DNA of 64,000 nt from Gammaproteobacteria bacterium (GCA_021773355.1 JAJFKE010000035.1:1-64000); one strand, 5' to 3'. Positions 45,172 through 55,156 are shown, numbered from the stretch's first letter. Notes: a model not told the origin generated them from the letters alone. Made by a program: numbers and translations.

Positions 45172-47946
45172 ATGACAAGACGACCTAAAATGGCTAAGAG
45201 GGTTCTCCCTACGGCCATCGCGCTTGCATTGTTAGCACCGGTGGCATACACGCCAATGGTGTTCGCACAACAAGCGGATGATGTGGTTGAAGAAATTATT
45301 ACCATCGGTTCGCGGCGTCCACAGCGCAGCGCATCGGATTCGTCGGTTCCAGTAGACGTGATCAGCGGTGATGAGTTTAATAACATGGGTTTTGCAGATT
45401 TGAACGAAATGTTGAAGACGGCAGTACCTTCTTTCAACGTTAGCCGAAACTCAATCTCAGACGCAGCCACCCTGGTAAGACCCGCGAACTTACGCGGACT
45501 TCCACCAGACAATATTCTTATTCTGGTAAATGGCAAGCGTCGCCACCGTTCTGGTGTAATCGCTGAACTTGGCGGTTCACTGTCAGCTGGTTCCCAGGGT
45601 GCTGATATCTCGGCCATCCCTGCGCTGGCTTTCAAGCAAACTGAAATCCTACGCGACGGCGCCGCAGCACAATACGGTTCTGACGCAATCGCAGGCGTTA
45701 TCAACTTCGTACTGAAAGATGATCCAGATGGCTTCTCACTCGAAGCCCGTACTGGTGAATTCGGCGAAGGTGACGGCGATCTGATCCAATATATGGGTAA
45801 TATCGGTCTACCTCTGGGTGATGATGGCTTCATCAACATCACTGGTAGCTGGAGTGAGCAGGACGCCACTAGCCGCTCATTGCAACGCACCGATGCTGCG
45901 ACTCTAATCGCCAGTGGTAATACTGCACAACGCGCCAGCGTTGCTCAGCCTTATGCCCAGGTTTGGGGTGGTCCTGAATACCGCGATAACTGGAATGTGT
46001 TCTTCAATTCCGGCATCGAGCTTTCAGACACGCAAGAAGTCTATGCCTTTGGTAACTTCGGTAAACGCGAAACCGAGGGTGGTTTCTTCTTCCGTAATCC
46101 AAATTCACGTAGCGGTACTTATACCAACGGCTCAACTCGAGCAATCGTTGATACCAATATTGCAGCGGGACAGACTGGTGTCACTTCAAACTGTCCAGCT
46201 TTAACCAGCCCGGGTTCAGGTGGCAATGGCGTTCTTCTCGATGCTGCAGCAGTAGCTGCTGACGAGGCTGCGTTGAACTCACTGCCGGGCAATTGCTGGG
46301 TAATGAACCAGGTGGTTCCTGGCGGCTACACACCTCAGTTTGGTGGCAACCTGAAAGACGCCAGCATTGTTGCTGGAGTTAGAGGTGAGTTTAACTCCAA
46401 CTTCACTTATGATTTCAGCGCAAGCTATGGCCGTAATAAAGTGTCTTTCTTCCTGAACAATACCTGGAACCCATCTAATGGTCCTAATGGTATCGTGAAT
46501 GGTGCGCTGCAAAGAGACTTCGATATCGGCTCCAATGTGCAATCTGAGACAAACTTCAACGCAGACTTCGTGTACACGGTGCCTGTCGACGGTTTTGCTT
46601 CTGACTTGAGTATTGCATTTGGTGGTGAGTGGCGTGATGAGCGTTTCGAAACCATTATCGGTGAAGAAGCCTCATGGGAAGCTGGACAGTATGCCTTTCA
46701 GAATGTCGACGGTTCAAACACTTACAGCGATGGGGTGACTCTTCTGCCTAACCTAAGTATTGGTGCTCACGGTTTTGCCGGCTTCAGCCCACCACAGGCG
46801 GGTCTATGGGGTCGATCAAACTATGCAGTGTATACTGAGTTTGAAGCGGATATTACCGATGCCTTTACTGCATCCGCAGCGTTTCGTTACGAAGACTTCG
46901 AAAGCTTTGGCGATACCGACAACTACAAGATTGCCGGTCGCTACCGTGTGTCTGACACCGTAACTTTGCGTGCGTCATACAACACAGGCTTCCGTGCTCC
47001 TACTCCTGGCCAGGAAAACGTGACCAAGCTTTCAACGATTACTGTTGACGGTGAGTTGCAGCAACGTGGTCAGATTCCTCCCTCTAACCCAATTGCCCAG
47101 TTCCTGGGCGCTGAAGAATTGACCGCAGAAGATTCCACAAATTTCTCTGCCGGTATAGTTTGGGACGTGACTCCGGACATCAATATCAGTCTTGATTATT
47201 TCAACATTGAACTTGAAGACCGTATCTCACAAACCGGTACTATCGACATTGCTGGACTACCTGTGCCAGCGGGCCAGAACTGCCCTGGCGCTTTAGCTAA
47301 CCCTGTCGGTAACCTGGCACTGTGTCTGCAGGAACTAGGTGTTCCCGGTGCTTCTGACCTGAGTTCGGTTTCCTTCTATACCAACGATTTCGACACCACC
47401 ACTACTGGTATCGACCTTGTAGGCACTTGGGATCTTGACTTCGGCGATGCCGGTAACGGTACATTCGTAGCGGCCTGGAACTGGACTGAAACTGAAGTTG
47501 ATAATGCGGGTTCGGAAGTTAGCCGTAACCGTGTTGTTGATTTGGAAAACTTCAACCCAGAGAATCGTGGTGTATTCACGTACAACCATTTCCTGGGTGA
47601 CTTCCGTTTTCTTGGTCGTCTACGTACTTATGATGACTGGATCGATTCAGACTTCTCTGGCGATGCAACTCCTCGTGGTGTAAACGGCACGGGATACAGC
47701 ATTACCTGTGCTGGTTTCGTCGATAACTGCTATGACGGCGAAAACATATTTGACGTTGAAGCAGCCTACACTTGGAACGACAACTACACTTTCATCCTCG
47801 GTGCGAACAATGTATTCGACGAAGACGGTGCAGATGATGTAGACAACTTCGATGGAACTATTGGTTCTGGTAACGCCTTTACGGGTTCCACTCCATGGGG
47901 CATTGAGGGAGCGTTCTACTACGCTCGTATCAGAGTCGACTTCTAG
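45172..47946 (+). CDS. TonB-dependent outer-membrane receptor
   Basis: This 924-residue outer-membrane protein has a signal peptide ending MVFAQQ (about residue 33). A TonB-box-like stretch (VVEEIITIGSR) follows. The plug domain has VPVDVISGDEFNNMGFADLNEML, NLRGLPPDNILILVNGKRRH and EILRDGAAAQYGSDAIAGVINFVLK (quoted in part). The C-terminal 22-strand barrel ends in the usual aromatic residue (RIRVDF). Such receptors import large ligands such as oligosaccharides, peptides or siderophores; the ligand is unknown. RBS at 45159-45168, strong terminator downstream. It is a single-gene transcript. Confidence 0.93.
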   Translation: MTRRPKMAKRVLPTAIALALLAPVAYTPMVFAQQADDVVEEIITIGSRRPQRSASDSSVPVDVISGDEFNNMGFADLNEMLKTAVPSFNVSRNSISDAATLVRPANLRGLPPDNILILVNGKRRHRSGVIAELGGSLSAGSQGADISAIPALAFKQTEILRDGAAAQYGSDAIAGVINFVLKDDPDGFSLEARTGEFGEGDGDLIQYMGNIGLPLGDDGFINITGSWSEQDATSRSLQRTDAATLIASGNTAQRASVAQPYAQVWGGPEYRDNWNVFFNSGIELSDTQEVYAFGNFGKRETEGGFFFRNPNSRSGTYTNGSTRAIVDTNIAAGQTGVTSNCPALTSPGSGGNGVLLDAAAVAADEAALNSLPGNCWVMNQVVPGGYTPQFGGNLKDASIVAGVRGEFNSNFTYDFSASYGRNKVSFFLNNTWNPSNGPNGIVNGALQRDFDIGSNVQSETNFNADFVYTVPVDGFASDLSIAFGGEWRDERFETIIGEEASWEAGQYAFQNVDGSNTYSDGVTLLPNLSIGAHGFAGFSPPQAGLWGRSNYAVYTEFEADITDAFTASAAFRYEDFESFGDTDNYKIAGRYRVSDTVTLRASYNTGFRAPTPGQENVTKLSTITVDGELQQRGQIPPSNPIAQFLGAEELTAEDSTNFSAGIVWDVTPDINISLDYFNIELEDRISQTGTIDIAGLPVPAGQNCPGALANPVGNLALCLQELGVPGASDLSSVSFYTNDFDTTTTGIDLVGTWDLDFGDAGNGTFVAAWNWTETEVDNAGSEVSRNRVVDLENFNPENRGVFTYNHFLGDFRFLGRLRTYDDWIDSDFSGDATPRGVNGTGYSITCAGFVDNCYDGENIFDVEAAYTWNDNYTFILGANNVFDEDGADDVDNFDGTIGSGNAFTGSTPWGIEGAFYYARIRVDF

Positions 47947-47961
47947 ACAGCTTGATACTTT

Positions 47962-48041
47962 GATCTGAACCATTTGGTTTGGATCATTATCATACTAGGA
48001 AGTAGTATCAGAAAGGGACGCACTTTGTGCGTCCCTTTTTT
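47962..48041 (+). terminator. Terminator and two upstream hairpins after the TonB receptor
   Basis: AAAGGGACGCAC (48012-48023) and GTGCGTCCCTTT (48027-48038) form a perfect 12-bp stem with loop TTT, followed by T residues; this is a textbook terminator. Before it lie two more hairpins, GATC..AACC/GGTT..GATC (47962-47985) and ATACTA/TAGTAT (47992-48008). Confidence 0.9.
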
Positions 48042-48319
48042 ATTGTATTTAGCTTCCTGCTCAGACTCCCAGCAAATATCGTAACTCCCTCAGGTGCACG
48101 GTCTTCCGCTAAGTGCTAAAAACTAAACAATCCATCCACCGCCTCTGTAGTGGCCTCACGATAGTACATACTGGAGTTTTGGCAACAGGCTGATTAATTT
48201 AATTTGTAGTAGTAACTCAAGATGCCCACGGAAAAATCTGAAGAAGCCCTGTCTATTTGATAGAGGGAGAGTTCGGGCGACGGAATGTATGAGATGAGAA
48301 CGCTTCTAACAAAAGTACT
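48042..48319. other. Intergenic region between TonB terminator and HAAS gene
   Basis: No gene or strong dyad was seen. The two transcripts converge here. Confidence 0.4.
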
Positions 48320-48344
48320 TGGGGCCAACCTAAGTTGGGCCCCA
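48320..48344 (-). terminator. Probable terminator of the PadR-HAAS operon
   Basis: A G/C-rich stem of 10 bp with one bulged base (TGGGGCC-AAC and GTT-GGGCCCCA, loop CTAA) lies 12 bp beyond the HAAS stop codon. On the minus strand it is followed by a short, weak T stretch. It is a plausible but not strong terminator. Confidence 0.5.
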
Positions 48345-48356
48345 GGCACCACTCCC

Positions 48357-49100
48357 TTAATTCATTGTGAACCTATTGGTGAACAGATTTGATGGGTTAG
48401 AAATTCGCAGCATTGTAAATGCCAGGGCTAAGGTAATTACCATGCGTATAAGCCTCCGAAAAGTTGCATCCAGGCCAGGCTGGATAGGATCCCATAGTAG
48501 AAAATTGTATCCCCAATTCATGCTGATATCGCCCCGCTCAGTGCCACTTGGGACTCTCACACTAAAATCCCACCCAGAGCCTAAGAAACTAATCCACACG
48601 ATACCGGCCACTGGCCAGAAGAGGTCGATTCGTCGTGTTCTAGCCAAATGGCAAATTAGCACAGTCATGAGCGGGACTAGTAAATAGGCCTGAAAGAATA
48701 AAATTGCATTAATACATAGCTCAAATAAACCTGGCATCTGAGTCAGATAATTGATACCCAATAGAGTTGGAATTAATGCTAGAGAAAAATACAATGGAAC
48801 GATCAACAGAGCGATGTACACGAGAAAAGGCAGCAACAAATACACAGTTTTAGTGTACTTCGATGACCAGGTTCTCAATTCCTTTTTCGCAAGGGCACTC
48901 GCTAAAATTGTCTCCTTGTTACCTAGCTTTCTGCGTGCCTCCGCAACGGCTTCCTGCTCACTTAGGCCCGCCGATCGCGCGTTCTCTGTTAATTCGCCAA
49001 GATGTTGCTGCAGTTCAGAAACTATTCTTGTCGCGTGTTTAGCTGCAATGCCTCCACTCAACATTTGATCATTCAATAGAGTAAAGTCAGATTTATGCAT
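48357..49100 (-). CDS. HAAS-domain-like membrane protein (PadR partner)
   Basis: The start is ATG 49100, inside the last codons of the PadR gene (8-nt overlap), so translation is coupled. Residues about 20-75 form the HAAS/DUF1700-like helical module that typically accompanies PadR-like regulators (IVSELQQHLGELTENARSAGLSEQEAVAEARRKLG, quoted in part). About five membrane helices follow (YLLLPFLVYIALLIVPLYFS, ELCINAILFFQAYLLVPLMTVLICHLA). Such proteins are thought to be membrane sensors or targets of PadR-like repressors. Function is otherwise unknown. Confidence 0.83.
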   Translation of the reverse strand: MHKSDFTLLNDQMLSGGIAAKHATRIVSELQQHLGELTENARSAGLSEQEAVAEARRKLGNKETILASALAKKELRTWSSKYTKTVYLLLPFLVYIALLIVPLYFSLALIPTLLGINYLTQMPGLFELCINAILFFQAYLLVPLMTVLICHLARTRRIDLFWPVAGIVWISFLGSGWDFSVRVPSGTERGDISMNWGYNFLLWDPIQPGLDATFRRLIRMVITLALAFTMLRISNPSNLFTNRFTMN

Positions 49101-49428
49101 AAGAATCTCCAATAATCGCGTTAATGCCGCCACTGACACGGTCCCATTCATTTAGAAGTTCTTGCAGGCGCTTCTTTCCTTTTGCCGTAGCCCTGTAGTA
49201 ATAACGAGTGCGTCCAGCGGACTGTATTTGTCTGCAACGCAACATGCCTTTACTTTCTAAACTATGCAAAGATGAATAGATAACGCCTTCGGCGAGACTT
49301 ATCGCCTCTGCAGAGACCACCTTAATTGCAGCGACCAGCTCATAGCCGTACATCTCTTTAGAGGCGAGCAAGCGCAGCACCACCAGTTCTGGTACACCTG
49401 ACATGAATGCGGGATTCGTTTTAGCCAT
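49093..49428 (-). CDS. PadR family transcriptional regulator
   Basis: This 111-residue regulator is a typical PadR subfamily-2 protein without the long C-terminal helical domain. MSGVPELVVLRLLASKEMYGYELVAAI is the PadR N-terminal helix and HTH start. LAEGVIYSSLHSLESKGMLRCR carries the recognition helix, and AGRTRYYYRATAKGKKRLQEL the wing. It ends over the HAAS start. A 15-bp inverted repeat directly upstream (49435-49480) is the probable operator, so the operon is autoregulated. The inducer is unknown. Confidence 0.93.
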   Translation of the reverse strand: MAKTNPAFMSGVPELVVLRLLASKEMYGYELVAAIKVVSAEAISLAEGVIYSSLHSLESKGMLRCRQIQSAGRTRYYYRATAKGKKRLQELLNEWDRVSGGINAIIGDSYA

Positions 49429-49434
49429 TCTTTA

Positions 49435-49480
49435 ATACCTATAATTAATGGGCTTGAATATACATATTAGTTATAGGTAT
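49435..49480. promoter_or_regulatory. PadR operator: 15-bp inverted repeat
   Basis: ATACCTATAATTAAT (49435-49449) and ATTAGTTATAGGTAT (49466-49480) are inverted copies with one mismatch and a 16-nt spacer. They begin 7 bp upstream of the PadR start codon and overlap any promoter there. The arms contain an A/T-rich core like known PadR sites (ATAC...GTAT). Confidence 0.8.
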
Positions 49481-49616
49481 GACAAGGCTCTTGGCAAATA
49501 GTTCAAGCAAAATCGAGAGTGAATGTCACTTCGGCTTTCTCAGCGTCATAGATAGCAAAACCCGTGGGGAATTATTCTGCTATCATGCGGCTCCTTGGAT
49601 TCATCAGTGACTGACC

Positions 49617-50999
49617 GTGACAACTTCATCATTTAAAACATTAGATCTTCGCCCCGAATTATTCAAAGCCATTGAATTTCTCGGCTACTCGGAAATGACC
49701 CCAATTCAGGCGCAGAGTCTCCCACATCTTCTTGCTGGCACTGATTTGCTAGCGCAGGCCAAGACCGGCAGCGGTAAAACGGCGGCTTTTGCCATAGGCT
49801 TACTCAATAAACTCGATGCAAAGAATTATCAGACCCAGGCATTGGTAGTATGCCCAACCCGAGAACTTGCCGATCAGGTGAGCATTGAAATTCGCGGTCT
49901 GGCGCGTGCCATTCCCAATGTCAAAATCCTCACACTCTGCGGCGGCAAACCCATGGGAGTGCAGCTCGCGTCACTTCAGCGAGAACCACATATAGTGGTT
50001 GGCACCCCGGGGCGATTGTTAAAGCATTTGGAAAAGGAAACATTATGCCTGGCGAACATCAGGACGTTGGTACTGGATGAAGCTGATCGCATGTTGGATA
50101 TGGGCTTCGCCGAGGACATCGCGAAAATTATTGACAGGACTCCGAAGCAACGTCAAACCCTGCTTTTCTCCGCCACCTATCCCGACAGCATAAAACAGAT
50201 TAGCCAAAAAATTCAGAAAGATCCCGTCGATGTTCGTGTTGAAAGCTCACATCAGAATGCGCAGATCGATCAGCTTTTTTATGAAATCGGCGTTGCAGAA
50301 CGAAGCAATGCAATTGTCTCGATTCTAGAGCACTATCGACCCGAATCAACCTTGGTGTTTTGTAATACCAAGCAACAGTGTCAGGAACTCACCACCACCC
50401 TGAAACAAAGAGACCTGCATGCGCTTGCCTTGCATGGCGACATGGAACAAGTTGAACGAGATACCGTAGTAATACAGTTTTCGAGCAAGAGTACATCGAT
50501 AGTAGTAGCCACCGATGTTGCAGCCCGCGGCCTGGACATCAAAGATTTAGAAGCTGTGATAAATTTCGAATTGAGCCGCGATCCAGAAGTTCATATTCAC
50601 CGCATCGGACGCACCGGGCGTGCCGGCAAGAAAGGATTGGCAATTAGCCTGTTTAGCCCGGCAGAAAAACCGAGACTGAAGGCTATAGAGCAATATCAAT
50701 CTCAAGCCGCAAATATTCAGGCTCTATCGACCCTGCGCTCAGCAGAGAATTTTAAACTGTATCCTCCAATGGTATGTCTGCTAATTTTTGGCGGCAGAAA
50801 AGACAAACTGCGCCCTGGCGACCTGCTAGGGGCGCTGACTTCAGGCAATGGGCTGATTGGTGATCAGATAGGTAAAATTACCATCAGCGACAAGGTGAGC
50901 TACGTTGCTATCAATCAGGAATCGGTTAAACAGGCATTAACCATTCTTGCAGAAGGTAAAATAAAGGGTCGAAAATTCAGAGCAAAACGCCTGCGCTGA
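49617..50999 (+). CDS. dbpA: ATP-dependent RNA helicase DbpA
   Basis: This 460-residue DEAD-box helicase has the full motif set: TPIQAQSLPHLLAG (Q), AKTGSGKT (I), PTRELADQV (Ia), GTPGRLL (Ib), LDEADRML (II), FSATYPDSI (III), LVFCNTKQQCQEL (IV), ATDVAARGLDI (V) and HRIGRTGRAG (VI). The C-terminal 75 residues (LLIFGGRKDKLRPGDLLGAL, ISDKVSYVAI) are the DbpA RRM that binds hairpin 92 of 23S rRNA. It assists large-subunit assembly. The start is GTG 49617. It is divergent from the PadR operon. Confidence 0.96.
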   Translation: MTTSSFKTLDLRPELFKAIEFLGYSEMTPIQAQSLPHLLAGTDLLAQAKTGSGKTAAFAIGLLNKLDAKNYQTQALVVCPTRELADQVSIEIRGLARAIPNVKILTLCGGKPMGVQLASLQREPHIVVGTPGRLLKHLEKETLCLANIRTLVLDEADRMLDMGFAEDIAKIIDRTPKQRQTLLFSATYPDSIKQISQKIQKDPVDVRVESSHQNAQIDQLFYEIGVAERSNAIVSILEHYRPESTLVFCNTKQQCQELTTTLKQRDLHALALHGDMEQVERDTVVIQFSSKSTSIVVATDVAARGLDIKDLEAVINFELSRDPEVHIHRIGRTGRAGKKGLAISLFSPAEKPRLKAIEQYQSQAANIQALSTLRSAENFKLYPPMVCLLIFGGRKDKLRPGDLLGALTSGNGLIGDQIGKITISDKVSYVAINQESVKQALTILAEGKIKGRKFRAKRLR

Positions 51000-51043
51000 C
51001 TTGGACACATAATCAAATAGTGAACTTAGAGATCGAGTTAACC

Positions 51044-51298
51044 ATGGCAGATATTAAAATATATACTTCCCGATACTGCGCCTACTGTTCCGCTGCCAAG
51101 CATCTTCTGGAAAGCAAAGACTATGAATTCGAAGAAATAAATATGGAGGGAAACCCGGAGTTAATGATGGAGGTTATGCAAAAATCCGGGCAACGCACCG
51201 TGCCACAGATATTTGTGAATGGTAGATCGATTGGTGGTTACCAGGAATTGTTGGCCAGCACCGCCAACGGAGAGTTTGCCAACTTGGTTGAGCAGTAG
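51044..51298 (+). CDS. grxC: Glutaredoxin 3
   Basis: This 84-residue glutaredoxin starts at ATG 51044 (MADIKIYTSRYCAYC). The redox pair is Cys12-Ala-Tyr-Cys15, with the glutathione-binding TVPQIFVNGRSIGGYQEL (TVP loop and GG motif) downstream. It reduces disulfides with glutathione. It follows dbpA by 44 bp and may be cotranscribed. A GTG at 51020 would add eight residues and is less likely. Confidence 0.95.
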   Translation: MADIKIYTSRYCAYCSAAKHLLESKDYEFEEINMEGNPELMMEVMQKSGQRTVPQIFVNGRSIGGYQELLASTANGEFANLVEQ

Positions 51299-51482
51299 TA
51301 TCCATTTACCAACGCTCAGATAACGATTCTGCCCGCGTCGGCCGCGAAAGGCATGCAGCTGTTGCGGCTGCAAACCGAAGGCGGGCTGATGAGCAATGAG
51401 TAGTTGTTTTTCCTTATCTAAACCGCGCGCAAAAATAATCCAGTATCACAAATCTCAGTTCTCGGGCGGCAAGCTTTAATGC

Positions 51483-51821
51483 CTAGATACTGCTGGACTC
51501 GCACTCGAAGTCATAGGAATGGCGCGGCTTGTATTCTGTAACCCATAAAAAGGGAACGGTGAGAAATAGTCCACCCACAATCGCGCCAATATCAGCCTCT
51601 TCACTTCTACGAAAGCTGTAATTTTCGGCTCGACAGCCCTCTTTACGAATTTCTACTTCGTTTTTCGAAAAAGCGACTTTTTGGTCTGAGTAATGAGCGT
51701 GACCTGTCCCTATATATTCGCCATTGACGTATATTTTTGCATCGGGATCTGACGATCTGATTACTGTGCTGCTACTGCAAGCTGTTACCAGCAAGACTCC
51801 TACAATTAGTATATTTCGCAT
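51483..51821 (-). CDS. Small lipoprotein with PEGA-like domain
   Basis: This 112-residue protein has a lipoprotein signal with lipobox LLVTAC (Cys15). Residues 25-65 (SSDPDAKIYVNGEYIGTGHAHY) match the PEGA surface module, which ends at VEIRKEGCR. A short hydrophobic segment (GAIVGGLFLTVPFLWV) follows near residues 78-93, and the C-terminus has another cysteine (FECESSSI). It is probably anchored in the outer or inner membrane facing the periplasm. Function unknown. Confidence 0.8.
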   Translation of the reverse strand: MRNILIVGVLLVTACSSSTVIRSSDPDAKIYVNGEYIGTGHAHYSDQKVAFSKNEVEIRKEGCRAENYSFRRSEEADIGAIVGGLFLTVPFLWVTEYKPRHSYDFECESSSI

Positions 51822-51944
51822 GATTGTCCTCGTTATTTTTAACTAAATGATCTCGGCGTGAGGCGTAGCATCGCAAACTGCAGCTGAATTTTAGCTGAAC
51901 ATAAAGACCTAACTCACTGCTGGCCCAGATAAATATAGGACCGA

Positions 51945-53288
51945 CTAGAAATACGGTGTATAAGCTGTCGCGTATTTCTCTGCTCGAAATAGGTCGGTGG
52001 CCTGCCCCATGGGAGTAGTGCCGCCGAAGCTATTTACGTATTCCCTAAGTTTATTCCCTTCGCTATCAACTTCTATAACCAGCCCCCCTACTCCTGCACA
52101 TATCAAGGTGTTGCCATTACCCAGTCTCTGCGTACCGGAAATGCGGCTGCTATAGAAGAATTCACTGTCGTTGTTTCCATAACTAAATATTATGGAGTTC
52201 ATCTGTCCGTTTAATTCTAAGGCGCGAGAGAAACTATCGCCATTGTCATAAACCGTTATATTGCTGGATGCGCTAGTATCATCAATCCATTTTGCATCAT
52301 GCTGACCTGACAGCGATACGCTGGATATTGCGGCGACACTTCCATCGTCCTTGTTAATAATCCACAACTGATCCATGGATCGGCTACTAACTAATATCTG
52401 ATTGCTAGCCTGATTGTAGTCGATAGAATTTAGATGCAACCAGTCTTCGCTGTTGGCTGCGCTCGGGTCTAAGCCAAGCTCACCCAAATGATCGAATACA
52501 TCCCAGCTCCAAATAATATTTCCGCCCTCGCTACCGGTCTTTTCGATTTCCACTATGACTTCGGACCAGATGGTTTCCCTGTCCTCCCAGGTAAGGGCTA
52601 GCACGTTGCCATTGGCCAATGGCTCAATATCGTGATGCAGTGTTTTGTCAGCATCGCTGTAGGAAAAATTCCAAACCGCATTGCCGTCCCAATCCAATTC
52701 TTCGATAGCACCACCTTTGCCGCCTGAATCAAACAGGCCCGTATTAACATCTCCAGTTCGCAGCAAATTTCCACTCGGCAGAAGATAGGCCGACAGCTTT
52801 GGTGTAGAACTATTCTGCCATTGATGTTTAATCTCACCAAAGTCATCTATCAGATAAGTAATACTGGAAGAAATAGGTGCTATAAGCGTTAGGCCACTGG
52901 AACTGCCGGCATCACTAGTAAAGGCTATATGATCATTGTCCAACACGAAGTACTCGACATTGGAAAAAGCAGTGGCGGAGGAGTCATCATAGGCCTCCAC
53001 TGCAATGTAGTATGAAGAGCCTTCTGGCAACTCTCCATCCAGTGACAAGACCGCCCCTAAATCCAGAGACTGAACCGTTTCAGGACCGGTATAGGGGTAA
53101 GGCGCGTAGTAGAAACGATAACCAATTGCACCCTCCACACTGCTCCAACTGATACTCAAGTTTTGCCGGTCAGTGCCCAAAGCGAGTCTAGGATTGGCGA
53201 GCTGTGCCCAAGCCGAGCTGTTGAAAAATAGAGCTATCCAGAGCAAGAGTAGTATGGCTTTGGAACAGAGAAAGCGCCTCATCAACAT
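51945..53288 (-). CDS. Exported arylsulfotransferase-like protein with fibronectin III domain
   Basis: This 447-residue protein has a signal peptide ending SSAWAQL (about residue 29). Residues 32-115 are a fibronectin type III-like domain (LSISWSSVEGAIGYRFYYAPY, then SYYIAVEAYDDSSATAFSNVEY). The rest is a six-bladed propeller of the arylsulfotransferase (ASST) type: YLLPSGNLLRTGDV, IEELDWDGNAVWNFSYSDAD, LHHDIEPLANGNVLAL, WLHLNSIDYNQASNQILVSSR, SGQHDAKWI and TQRLGNGNTLICAGVGG. Catalytic histidines of ASST (HHD and HDA motifs) are present, but the sulfate chemistry is unproven. It is a single gene. Confidence 0.82.
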   Translation of the reverse strand: MLMRRFLCSKAILLLLWIALFFNSSAWAQLANPRLALGTDRQNLSISWSSVEGAIGYRFYYAPYPYTGPETVQSLDLGAVLSLDGELPEGSSYYIAVEAYDDSSATAFSNVEYFVLDNDHIAFTSDAGSSSGLTLIAPISSSITYLIDDFGEIKHQWQNSSTPKLSAYLLPSGNLLRTGDVNTGLFDSGGKGGAIEELDWDGNAVWNFSYSDADKTLHHDIEPLANGNVLALTWEDRETIWSEVIVEIEKTGSEGGNIIWSWDVFDHLGELGLDPSAANSEDWLHLNSIDYNQASNQILVSSRSMDQLWIINKDDGSVAAISSVSLSGQHDAKWIDDTSASSNITVYDNGDSFSRALELNGQMNSIIFSYGNNDSEFFYSSRISGTQRLGNGNTLICAGVGGLVIEVDSEGNKLREYVNSFGGTTPMGQATDLFRAEKYATAYTPYF

Positions 53289-53507
53289 TGTTACTCCGGT
53301 CTCAGTAGTAGAATTTTTTTGTTATTTTTAGAGTTTCGATCTAATTAACGCGCTGCAGTGGAATTGGTTTACTTGTTAGCGCTGCCTATGGCCCATAACA
53401 ACTGTTGCAAGTAGAGTATTTAGGCGTTCACACTGTAGTTTAGTTAGAAATAGGCCAAGCGTTTCTAGCATCCAGTAGAAGGAATAGGGCCAACAGCAGA
53501 TCGATTT

Positions 53508-54878
53508 TTATTCCGATCTTGAAAACCGGGAATAAATATACAGCACCACACCAAGCACCGACCAAAGAATTACTATGCCCCACTCCTCGGGCCAGATTAA
53601 AGCAGATGGACTACCGGGAAGGTAGAGTAGTCCCAAGCCTATTGACAGCAACAAGGCCAAGCACCCTACTACATTACCAAAGGGGACACGATAAGGGCGT
53701 TCCAGATCTGGCTCCTTGTATCTCAAAATAAGAAACGAGAGTGCCACAATGGCATAGGCAATCACGATACCTAGTCCACCTGCATCCACCACCCATACCA
53801 ACACGGGACGTCCGAAGAATGGGCCAATAACCGAGAGCGCGCCTATTAGAATGATGGCATTTTTCGGCGTGTGGTAGCGTGGATGCAACTCACCAAGAAA
53901 TTTTGGCAGCAACTGAGAATTAGCCAGTGCATAAATGGCGCGACTACCACCGACGATGAAGGCGTTCCAACTCGTAATAATGCCCGCAAGACCCGCCACT
54001 AAAAGTAGTGTCCTGCCCAAGTCGCCATAGATTTGCGCATTGGCCTCGGCGGTCAAAACAGCACTGGCATTCACCGATGCATCTTCCATGACCAAACCTA
54101 CACCCAATACAATAAGACTGTACCAAACTATAGCCATTACTACGGATACCATTAGCACAGTACCTATATCCCTGAAGGGTAGATCAATTTCTTCCGCCGC
54201 CTGCGGGATGGTATCGAAGCCTACAAACATGAATGGCACCATCACCAACACCAGGGCAATCCCTGAAATTCCATCTTTTATTAGCGGCTGCATATTGCTT
54301 AGCTCGCCAGTAAACAATGAGCCACCCACGAACAGAAAACCAACCAGGAGAATCGCCAGCACCACTACCGATTGCACGATCGCGGCCATACGTACACCGC
54401 GTATATTGAGAATTGTCATCAATACAGATCCAGCCACACCGGTTAATACCCAGGTGAGGTAAACATCCCAACCTGCAACCTGCCAGAGAAAAATTCGATC
54501 CAAGCCTGGAATTAAGGAACCAAGAACAGTAGGCAAGGCAACGGCTTCGAATGTGACAACCGAAACATAGCCCAGCACGATTGCCCAGGTGCATATAAAA
54601 GAGATACCCGCCCCCAATGCTCGATGACTATACACATGCTCACCACCGGCAAACGGTAAGGCCGAAGCAAGCTCGGCGTAGGTAAGACCAATCACCAACA
54701 TGACTGCCCCGCCAATCAAGAAAGCTATTATCGCACCCCCGGTGCCAGCAGAACTTATCCAGGTACCGGAAAGCACCACCCAACTCCAACCAATCATGGC
54801 GCCGAATGCCAATGCCAGCACTTCCTTACGACCTAACACTCTTAGAAACCTGGTCTTGGATTCTTGTTGCTTATGCAT
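53508..54878 (-). CDS. APC superfamily amino acid permease
   Basis: This 456-residue protein has twelve predicted membrane helices. GAMIGWSWVVLSGTWISSAG is helix 1 with the substrate-binding bend, and YAELASALPFAGGEHVYSHRALG matches the family consensus (PxAGGxYxY). DTIPQAAEEIDLPFRDIG lies in the mid-protein loop. It likely imports amino acids by H+ or Na+ symport. No metabolic partner genes adjoin it, so the substrate is unknown. Confidence 0.92.
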   Translation of the reverse strand: MHKQQESKTRFLRVLGRKEVLALAFGAMIGWSWVVLSGTWISSAGTGGAIIAFLIGGAVMLVIGLTYAELASALPFAGGEHVYSHRALGAGISFICTWAIVLGYVSVVTFEAVALPTVLGSLIPGLDRIFLWQVAGWDVYLTWVLTGVAGSVLMTILNIRGVRMAAIVQSVVVLAILLVGFLFVGGSLFTGELSNMQPLIKDGISGIALVLVMVPFMFVGFDTIPQAAEEIDLPFRDIGTVLMVSVVMAIVWYSLIVLGVGLVMEDASVNASAVLTAEANAQIYGDLGRTLLLVAGLAGIITSWNAFIVGGSRAIYALANSQLLPKFLGELHPRYHTPKNAIILIGALSVIGPFFGRPVLVWVVDAGGLGIVIAYAIVALSFLILRYKEPDLERPYRVPFGNVVGCLALLLSIGLGLLYLPGSPSALIWPEEWGIVILWSVLGVVLYIYSRFSRSE

Positions 54879-55156
54879 CTCTAATACTTAACCCACAATG
54901 TAATCGTCTATTAATTGAATAGGATTATAAAACCGCCTCAACACAGAATGCATGCTCATTAATAGAACCAGTTTGCCTGATTAATTTGATGAAGCAATGT
55001 ATTAGCTAACTGAATTAGAATCACAGAAATGAGAGATTCTGACAGCAGCTAATGGCTTGACTTTGTCCGATAAGCTGCTATTTTAGCCGCACGATGCTAT
55101 TAAAATAACACCTCTGCAAACGAAGGCTTGTCGGGTCCTTAGGAGATATTACGCAT

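Noticed and set aside
51161..51373. Minus-strand open frame over the end of grxC
   Set aside because: It overlaps the conserved glutaredoxin frame and has no supporting signal.
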